A stretch of DNA of 37,072 nt. Source: Bradyrhizobium sp. GTDB taxonomy: Bacteria > Pseudomonadota > Alphaproteobacteria > Rhizobiales > Xanthobacteraceae. The position numbers were made by a program, and so were the translations under genes. This document shows positions 31,546 to 37,072 of this stretch, one piece after another (the first letter of the stretch is position 1; each line of letters begins with the position of its first letter). The notes below the pieces were generated by a model. The model had not been told where the DNA came from. It saw only the letters and a list, made by a program, of their open reading frames with translations, and searched no databases. The stretch lies in assembly GCF_019242285.1 (NCBI RefSeq), contig NZ_JAFAVV010000210.1, forward strand, positions 1 to 37,072. The letters run 5' to 3'.

Positions 31546-33150
31546 ATGAAGTCGACCATGATGTCGGTGCCGCTCTCGGTCAATGCCATATTCAACAGGA
31601 TGAGCAGGGTCTTTGGCGAAGCCGAAGTGATCTCGCGACTCCCGGACAAGAGCCTCAGGCGCCACTCCTATCTCCAAGTGGCAGAGCGGGCCCGGGCATT
31701 GGCGAGGGCCCTTGAGGCGCTCGGCGTAAGGCAGGGCGATCGCGTTGCTACCCTGTGCTGGAACCACCACGTCAACCTCGAGTGCTATTTCGGTATTCCG
31801 CTCGCCGGCGCCGTCATGCACACGTTAAACCTGCGTCTTGCCGGCGAAGAAATCGCCTGGATTGCGGCGCACGCCAGGGACCGGCTCCTCATCGTCGATG
31901 ATGTTCTACTGCCGCTATACCGAGAGATCGCAAAACGTTACGAATTCTCGCACGTAATCGTCGTGAGGCTTGGCGACGAGGATGTTCCGCCTGGTTCGGT
32001 TAGCTATGAGGAGTTCATAGCGCCCTACATGGGACAGCCGTTTGCGCCCAAACCGCACGACGAAAACGACCCAGTCGCGGTTTGCTATACGTCTGGAACC
32101 ACAGGACGTCCGAAGGGCGTCGTTTACTCTCACCGTTCGACATTTCTTCACGCGCTGTGTGCTTCTGCGCCGGACTACTTCGCCCTGAGTTGCCGCGATG
32201 TCGTCCTTCCGGTCACACCCATGTTTCACGCAAACTGCTGGGGAGTCCCCTATGCGGCGGTGATGAACGGTGCACATCTCGTGCTTCCCGGGCCGCATCT
32301 GCATGCTGAAGACCTCCTTGACTTGATCACGGAGACGCAGCCCACGCTCGCTCTTGGTGTGCCGACCATCTGGTTGGCGCTCATTCAGGCGCTCGCGGCG
32401 AACCCCGGTAAATGGAATGTGCCGAAGGGAATGCGCAGCCTTGTTGGGGGAGCCGCAGCTTCCGAAAGTTTGGTGAAAGCCTTCAGCGATCACGGAATCG
32501 ATTGTGTGAACGCCTGGGGCATGACCGAAACCTCGCCTCTGGGCACGCTTAGTTTTGTGAAGCCGAAGGTCAGTCAGGCGGGGCAAGACGCGATCCTCCG
32601 GCACAAGAGCTTTGCCGGTATTCCGGCTCCCATCCTTGAACTGCGTATCATGGGTGACGACGGCGAAATGCCCTGGGACGGCAGGAGCGTCGGGGAACTC
32701 CAGGTGAAGGGACCCTGCATCACCGGTGGCTACCACGACGTTGAGCCTGACCCGGACAAGCACACGGCCGATGGTTGGCTACGCACAGGTGACGTCGCCA
32801 CCGTTGACAGCCTCGGATACATGCGGATCAGCGACCGCAAGAAGGATCTGATCAAGAGTGGTGGCGAATGGACCAGCTCGGTCGACATGGAGAATGCGCT
32901 CATGAACCATCCGGCGGTGCATGAAGCCGCAGTGATTGCAATACCGCATGAAAAGTGGACCGAGCGGCCGCTGGCCTGCGTTGTTTTCAAGCCTGGAAAG
33001 GCGATTCCGCCGGATGAGTTGCGGGCCCATTTGGCGACTGATTTCGCTAAATGGCAACTGCCCGATCGCTTCGAGATCCTGCGCGCCATTCCGAAGACCT
33101 CGACCGGCAAGTATTCCAAATTGAAGCTGCGCGAAATGTTTCCGCATTGA
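31546..33150 (+). CDS. Medium/long-chain acyl-CoA ligase (AMP-binding family)
   Basis: The protein has 534 residues from ATG 31546, chosen for the purine-rich GGAAAGGGGGGAAAG just upstream; the longer open frame would run through the operator. AMP-binding motifs are in order: CYTSGTTGRPKGV (about residues 177-189), the WGMTETSPLGT adenine-binding motif, GWLRTGDVA, DRKKDLIKSGGEW and the C-terminal catalytic Lys in KTSTGKYSKLKLR. The FHANCWGVPYAAVMNGA segment places it with AlkK/FadD-like ligases for medium-chain or aromatic-alkyl acids. It would activate the acid from the amidase or importer step as the CoA thioester. An SDR and a thiolase gene follow closely (30- and 28-bp gaps), so the three form an operon. 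Confidence 0.9.
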   Translation: MKSTMMSVPLSVNAIFNRMSRVFGEAEVISRLPDKSLRRHSYLQVAERARALARALEALGVRQGDRVATLCWNHHVNLECYFGIPLAGAVMHTLNLRLAGEEIAWIAAHARDRLLIVDDVLLPLYREIAKRYEFSHVIVVRLGDEDVPPGSVSYEEFIAPYMGQPFAPKPHDENDPVAVCYTSGTTGRPKGVVYSHRSTFLHALCASAPDYFALSCRDVVLPVTPMFHANCWGVPYAAVMNGAHLVLPGPHLHAEDLLDLITETQPTLALGVPTIWLALIQALAANPGKWNVPKGMRSLVGGAAASESLVKAFSDHGIDCVNAWGMTETSPLGTLSFVKPKVSQAGQDAILRHKSFAGIPAPILELRIMGDDGEMPWDGRSVGELQVKGPCITGGYHDVEPDPDKHTADGWLRTGDVATVDSLGYMRISDRKKDLIKSGGEWTSSVDMENALMNHPAVHEAAVIAIPHEKWTERPLACVVFKPGKAIPPDELRAHLATDFAKWQLPDRFEILRAIPKTSTGKYSKLKLREMFPH

Positions 33151-33180
33151 AGGGACGTCCAGCGATAGAAAGGGGACCGA

Positions 33181-33942
33181 ATGGAAATTCAAGGCATTGC
33201 CGCGATCGTCACCGGGGGCGCCTCCGGCCTGGGCGCTGCGACCGCAACTCTCTTGGCGGCAGGTGGGGCCAAGGTGACGATCTTCGACCTGAACGAGGCG
33301 GAGGGAAACGCACACGCCTCTGCAATTGGCGGCTTGTTCCTGAAAGTTGACGTCAATAGCGAGAGCGAGGTCGAGGCTGCGATAGCAAAGGCGGAAGCCG
33401 CTCACGGTCGAGCCCGTGTGCTGGTGAATTGCGCTGGCATCGGCATCCCGGCCAAAACCATTGGCCGTGACGGAAAGCCGCTCGCCATGGCGTCATTCCG
33501 CAAGACCATCGACGTAAATCTCATCGGAAGCTTCAACGTCGCTTCGAAGTTTGCGGCGTCTCTTGCGCAAGCCGAGCCTGTCGGCGAGGAGCGTGGTGTG
33601 ATCGTCAATACGGCGTCGGTCGCTGCTTTCGACGGACAGATGGGGCAGGTCGCCTATTCGGCGTCAAAGGGCGGCATCGTAGGCATGACCCTCCCGCTCG
33701 CACGCGATCTGGCGCCGTATCGCATTCGCGTCGTTACGGTTGCGCCTGGTTTGTTCATGACGCCGCTGCTGGCAACTCTCCCGAAGCCGGCTCAGGATTC
33801 GCTTGCTGCGCAGGTGCCGTTTCCGAGCCGCCTTGGTCAGCCCGGCGAATATGCCCATCTCGTCGGATCAATCGTCGCCAACCCGATGTTGAACGGTGAG
33901 ACGATTCGTCTCGATGGCGCGATCCGGATGGCGCCGCGGTAG
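33181..33942 (+). CDS. Short-chain dehydrogenase, 3-hydroxyacyl-CoA dehydrogenase type II-like
   Basis: The protein has 253 residues. Cofactor motif TGGASGLG lies at about residues 11-18, NCAG further on, and the catalytic set Ser146, Tyr159 and Lys163. The pattern NTASVAAFDGQMGQVAYSAS and the end QVPFPSRLGQPGEYAHLV are typical of type II 3-hydroxyacyl-CoA dehydrogenases (HSD17B10-like). It would oxidise a 3-hydroxyacyl-CoA to the 3-ketoacyl-CoA that the next gene's thiolase cleaves. It is 30 bp after the acyl-CoA ligase stop, with GAAAGGGG just before its ATG. Confidence 0.88.
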   Translation: MEIQGIAAIVTGGASGLGAATATLLAAGGAKVTIFDLNEAEGNAHASAIGGLFLKVDVNSESEVEAAIAKAEAAHGRARVLVNCAGIGIPAKTIGRDGKPLAMASFRKTIDVNLIGSFNVASKFAASLAQAEPVGEERGVIVNTASVAAFDGQMGQVAYSASKGGIVGMTLPLARDLAPYRIRVVTVAPGLFMTPLLATLPKPAQDSLAAQVPFPSRLGQPGEYAHLVGSIVANPMLNGETIRLDGAIRMAPR

Positions 33943-33970
33943 ACGCGTTGAGCATACGAAAGGATAGACG

Positions 33971-35143
33971 ATGACCGAAGCCTATATTGTCGCGGCGACG
34001 CGCACCGCGGGTGGTCGACGGAATGGCGCCCTTGCGGGCTGGCACCCGGCTGACCTCGGCGGCAAGATCCTTGACGCCCTTGTCGAGAAGTCGAAGGTCG
34101 ACCCGGCTGCGATCGAAGACGTCATCCTCGGATGCGTCAGCCAGGTGGCTGAGCAAAGCTTTCATATCGGTCGCAATGCTGTTCTCGCGTCGAACCTGCC
34201 CGATAGCGTTCCAGCCGTTAGCATTGATCGCCAGTGTGGATCCTCGCAGCAGGCGCTTCAATTCGCGGCGCAAGCCGTCATGTCCGGCACGCAAGATGTT
34301 GTGATTGCGGCGGGCATCGAGAGCATGAGCCGTGTGCCGATGATGAGTCCAACCAGGCTTGGTCAAGAGGCCGGGCTCGGAACGCCATTCTCTGGAAAGA
34401 TCCGCAATCGCTACGGTGTGGAGCAGTTCAGCCAGTTCGATGGTGCCGAATTGATGGCCAAGAAATACGGGTTTAGCCGCCAGGAGCTCGACGAGTACGC
34501 TCTGGAGAGCCACCGCCGCGCGTCCAAGGCCACGAGAGAGAAGGCCTTTCGAGAAGAGATCCTGCCGATAGAGATCACTGATGGTGCCGGTCAGGTGAAA
34601 TGGCACATCGAAGATGAAGGCATCCGCCACGACGCATCGATGGAGAGCATCGGCTCGGTGAAACTTCTTCGGGAGGGAGGTGTGATAACCGCGGCGAACG
34701 CCAGCCAGGTCTGCGATGGCGCCTCCGGAGTGATCGTTGCTAGCGAGCGTGCGATGAAGGAGCACGATCTCAAGCCGCTTGCCCGGATTCACAGCCTGCA
34801 CGTCAGCGCCGGTGATCCGGTCCTCATGCTCGAGGAACCCATCCCGGCCACGAAGCGGGCGCTGAAAAAGGCTGGGCTGAAGATCGGCGACATGGATCTC
34901 TACGAGGTCAATGAAGCCTTCGCCCCCGTTCCTCTGGCCTGGCTCAGGGAACTCGGCGCCGATTTCGAGAAGCTCAATGCCTACGGAGGCGGGATCTCGC
35001 TCGGCCATCCGCTTGGCGCCTCGGGTACCAAGCTGATGACGACCTTGGTGCATGCGCTGCACCGGAGCGGCAAGCGCTTCGGCTTGCAAACGATGTGCGA
35101 GGCCGGCGGCATCGCGAACGTAACGATCGTTGAGCGCGTTTAG
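33971..35143 (+). CDS. Thiolase (acetyl-CoA C-acyltransferase)
   Basis: The protein has 390 residues, the usual thiolase length. The nucleophile is Cys89 in IDRQCGSSQQ, and the other catalytic residues are His346 in GGGISLGHPLGASG and Cys376 in MCEAGG. NEAFAPVPLAW is the fourth motif. It should cleave a 3-ketoacyl-CoA with CoA, or, less likely, run in the synthetic direction. The ATG follows AAAGGAT by 6 bases. No acyl-CoA dehydrogenase or enoyl-CoA hydratase gene accompanies it in the window, so those steps must be encoded elsewhere or not be needed. A nitroreductase gene follows 63 bp later. Confidence 0.92.
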   Translation: MTEAYIVAATRTAGGRRNGALAGWHPADLGGKILDALVEKSKVDPAAIEDVILGCVSQVAEQSFHIGRNAVLASNLPDSVPAVSIDRQCGSSQQALQFAAQAVMSGTQDVVIAAGIESMSRVPMMSPTRLGQEAGLGTPFSGKIRNRYGVEQFSQFDGAELMAKKYGFSRQELDEYALESHRRASKATREKAFREEILPIEITDGAGQVKWHIEDEGIRHDASMESIGSVKLLREGGVITAANASQVCDGASGVIVASERAMKEHDLKPLARIHSLHVSAGDPVLMLEEPIPATKRALKKAGLKIGDMDLYEVNEAFAPVPLAWLRELGADFEKLNAYGGGISLGHPLGASGTKLMTTLVHALHRSGKRFGLQTMCEAGGIANVTIVERV

Positions 35144-35206
35144 GTTACGACGCCAGCTATTGGAGCAGCCGTGTAGACGGCAGCCATGTGAAACGGAGTG
35201 ATCATC

Positions 35207-35890
35207 GTGATTTCGGTAACGACCGCCATGCTGGGCCGCCGCTCCACGCGGGCCTTTCTCAATCGGCCTGTTCCACTAAATGAGGTGCGTGACATCATCG
35301 ATGTTGCCCGGCGGGCGCCTTCGGGAGGTAATTTACAGCCGTGGCGGCTGATTGCGCTCGCTGGAGATGATCTGACGCAGTTCAAGGCGGCCGTTCACGC
35401 TAACCTGAAACAGAATCCGAGGGGCGACGGGCCGGAATTCCCGGTTTATCCAAATCCGCTGAGGGAGCCATTCGACGGCCGCAGGAGAAAGTGCGGCGAA
35501 GACATGTATGCGGCCATCGGGGTAACTCGAGAAGATCGCGCGGGTCGGCTGCAACAATTCGCTCGCAACTACGATTTCTTTGGTGCGCCAGTGGGCATGA
35601 TCCTGGCGATGGACCGCTCGATGGAGCCGGCCCAATGGGCCGATATCGGAATCTTCCTTCAGTCGATCCTGCTGCTTGCCTATGAACGAGGCCTTGCCAC
35701 GTGCGCGCAGGCTTCATGGGCCGCCGTGCACAAGACCGTTCGCGCTCACCTTGGTCTTCCCGACGATATGGTCGTCATCTGTGGGGTTTCCCTGGGCTAT
35801 CCGGATGTCGATCACCCGATCAATTCCGCCACGATGGACCGTGAGCCCGTTGCCACGGTCGCCGAGCTGCGGGGCTTCGGCGATCGGTAG
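35207..35890 (+). CDS. Nitroreductase family flavoprotein
   Basis: The protein has 227 residues from GTG 35207, chosen because GGAG at 35195-35198 is 8 bases upstream; a GTG at 35198 lies too close. FMN-binding motifs are RRSTRAF near the start, RRAPSGGNLQPWRL, and the later DIGIFLQSILLLAYERGLAT and CGVSLGYPD. Family members reduce nitroaromatics, enones or quinones with NAD(P)H. In a fatty-acyl context it might reduce a double bond or act on an aromatic ring; which of these is not clear. It follows the thiolase after 63 bp on the same strand. Confidence 0.85.
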   Translation: MISVTTAMLGRRSTRAFLNRPVPLNEVRDIIDVARRAPSGGNLQPWRLIALAGDDLTQFKAAVHANLKQNPRGDGPEFPVYPNPLREPFDGRRRKCGEDMYAAIGVTREDRAGRLQQFARNYDFFGAPVGMILAMDRSMEPAQWADIGIFLQSILLLAYERGLATCAQASWAAVHKTVRAHLGLPDDMVVICGVSLGYPDVDHPINSATMDREPVATVAELRGFGDR

Positions 35891-35962
35891 CGCGTCGATC
35901 GACTCGAACTGGGGCGCGAGCGGCGCTCGCGCGCGCGACCGTTTGGCCAGAAGGAGTGCGCC

Positions 35963-36118
35963 TTGGAGACGTTGGTTTACCGCCAGGAAACGCCGGGTAA
36001 TCCCAGCTCCCTGGTTCAGAAGAAAGAACAACTGCGTTCGCCAGGGTCTGGCGAAGTTCTCATGCGGGTCAGGGCACTCACTAGGGAATCTTCACCTCGC
36101 GGGAAAACCAAGAAATGA
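35963..36118 (+). pseudogene. Truncated 5' end of an MDR oxidoreductase gene
   Basis: The 51-codon ORF starts at TTG with AAGGAG (35951-35956) six bases upstream. It reads LETLVYRQETPGNPSSL and then GSGEVLMRVRAL, about 20 identities over the first 39 residues to the intact MDR oxidoreductase at 10437-11444, which also begins at TTG. Similarity stops near 36078 and the frame ends at a TGA overlapping the next SDR start (ATGA). The rest of the gene is missing, so it is a deletion remnant. Its translation may still couple to the SDR, acting as a leader. Confidence 0.8.
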
Positions 36119-36888
36119 ACTATCCGCTTCCGAACGTCTCGACCGACCTGACGGGACAAACGGCACTGGTGACCGGTGCCTCATCAGGTCTTGGATTGCG
36201 GTTCGCAAGGGTCTTGGCCAGTTGCGGCGCCAAGATGGCGCTTGCTGCCCGGAGGATCGAGCGCCTGGAGGCCTTGGCGGACGAGATACGGACGTCCGGA
36301 GTTCAGGCTGCGGCAATCCAGATGGATGCCTCCGACGCGGAAGGGTCGCTAAAGGCGGTGGGCAAGGCCGAGCAGGCACTCGGGCTTGTCACGATCCTCA
36401 TCAACAACGCCGGCATTCCCGATGCACAGCGAGCGCACAAGATGCCGCTCGATCTCGTCGACCGGGTGATCGATATCAACATTCGCGCTCCCTTCGTGCT
36501 GTCCTGCGAAGTCGCGCGACGGCTGATCGCGGCCGGAAGGCCCGGACGGATTGTGAACATCGCTTCCGCGTCGGCCTATGACTACCAGGGCGAAGGAGCT
36601 GCACTCTACTCCGTAAGCAAGGCGGCCGTCGTGCGCATCACTGAGACGCTCGCGGTCGAATGGGCCCGCTACGGAATCAATGTGAACGCCATCGCGCCGG
36701 GAGCATTCGCATCAGAAATGATGGATGGAATGCTCAGTCGGGTCGGCGACATGACGCAGCGCTTTCCCCGCAAGCGCTTGGGGGACCCGGCTCAACTCGA
36801 CTCGACGCTTCTCTATCTGGTCAGCCCGGCGTCTGACGCGGTCACGGGTACGTGCATCCGCGTAGACGATGGTCAATTCGGCCGTTAG
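36115..36888 (+). CDS. Short-chain dehydrogenase/reductase
   Basis: The protein has 257 residues. The cofactor motif TGASSGLG is at about residues 20-27, NNAG follows near residue 97, and the catalytic residues are a Ser in NIASASAYD (Ser151 or Ser153), Tyr165 and Lys169. The pattern fits classical SDRs such as 3-oxoacyl-ACP or 3-hydroxyacyl reductases. The substrate is open, but the genes before it suggest an acyl, keto or alcohol intermediate of the same pathway. It starts at the ATG overlapping the stop of the MDR remnant. It is the last gene of the island in the window. Confidence 0.87.
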   Translation: MNYPLPNVSTDLTGQTALVTGASSGLGLRFARVLASCGAKMALAARRIERLEALADEIRTSGVQAAAIQMDASDAEGSLKAVGKAEQALGLVTILINNAGIPDAQRAHKMPLDLVDRVIDINIRAPFVLSCEVARRLIAAGRPGRIVNIASASAYDYQGEGAALYSVSKAAVVRITETLAVEWARYGINVNAIAPGAFASEMMDGMLSRVGDMTQRFPRKRLGDPAQLDSTLLYLVSPASDAVTGTCIRVDDGQFGR

Positions 36889-36992
36889 GCCCCGTTTGAA
36901 TGTTGGACGCTCTGGATGCGACAAAAAGACTTGGCTTCGCACTGCTCAGCGAGGCGGAGTAGTTGGTGAAAGTACATGAAACTGTACATTGA

Positions 36993-37020
36993 TAGCCGCT
37001 AACCCGAAGCGTTGCGGCTA
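36993..37020 (+). repeat. Inverted repeat after the last SDR
   Basis: TAGCCGC (36993-36999) pairs with GCGGCTA (37014-37020), and the inner AAC (37001-37003) with GTT (37011-37013), leaving one bulged T. Two GTACAT copies precede it (36972-36989). No U-tract follows, so this may be a weak terminator or part of a downstream element; not decided. Confidence 0.35.
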
Positions 37021-37072
37021 CCAAATCGATCAATTGCTTCGCACCTGAAGATTATTTTGTAGCGGTCGCCTG

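Noticed and set aside
33755..35089. 444-codon minus-strand open frame opposite the thiolase
   Set aside because: Shadow; the thiolase has all catalytic residues on the plus strand.

Overview
The window is high-GC DNA of an alphaproteobacterium, most likely Bradyrhizobium or a close relative in the Nitrobacteraceae. This rests on family content and codon style, on a typical Bradyrhizobium-like intergenic repeat near 15.0-15.1 kb (recognised from memory), and on EcfG-like promoter pairs. No rRNA, tRNA, CRISPR array or complete insertion sequence was seen. Gene functions come from motif reading only; no database search was possible.

Region 1 (1-7.98 kb) is respiratory and stress related. It holds the 3' part of an alternative complex III operon (actB', actC, actD, actE, actF; neighbouring genes overlap by 4-8 bp). 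A convergent pair follows, a SCO-like thioredoxin-fold protein and a DUF4142 protein. A thiamine-diphosphate enzyme of the pyruvate oxidase/acetolactate synthase superfamily is divergent from the DUF4142 gene. Region 2 (8.2-11.4 kb) is an amidase, a glutathione S-transferase remnant, a TetR regulator and an MDR oxidoreductase, arranged around two copies of a 16-bp palindromic operator. Region 3 (11.5-15.1 kb) is a MerR regulator divergent from a DsbD/ScsB-type reductase and a redoxin, with a textbook MerR-type 19-bp-spacer promoter.

Region 4 (15.2-21.6 kb) is a type I secretion pair (HlyD-like adaptor and ABC exporter), a 527-residue unrecognised acidic protein beside it, a solo LuxR-type regulator and a small acidic protein. 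Region 5 (21.6-23.9 kb) is a gene graveyard: a small zinc-ribbon ORF, a HigB toxin remnant with an in-frame stop, diverged repeats and a frameshifted acyl-CoA ligase remnant.

Region 6 (23.9-36.9 kb) is a catabolic island: amidase, TetR regulator, a ribose-type ABC importer (binding protein, ATPase, two permeases), acyl-CoA ligase, 3-hydroxyacyl-CoA dehydrogenase-like SDR, thiolase, nitroreductase and a second SDR. Three copies of one 17-bp operator (TGACTGAC-N-GTCRGTCA) precede the amidase, the tetR/importer divergence and the acyl-CoA ligase. They define a probable local regulon for uptake of an unknown amide or ester-like substrate and its breakdown by a beta-oxidation-like route. The importer carries an apparent one-base frameshift that splits an ATPase-permease fusion. 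A truncated MDR oxidoreductase start lies just before the last SDR. Regions 2 and 6 share an amidase, a TetR regulator and an MDR gene, one copy of the MDR being decayed, so they look like two versions of the same kind of module.
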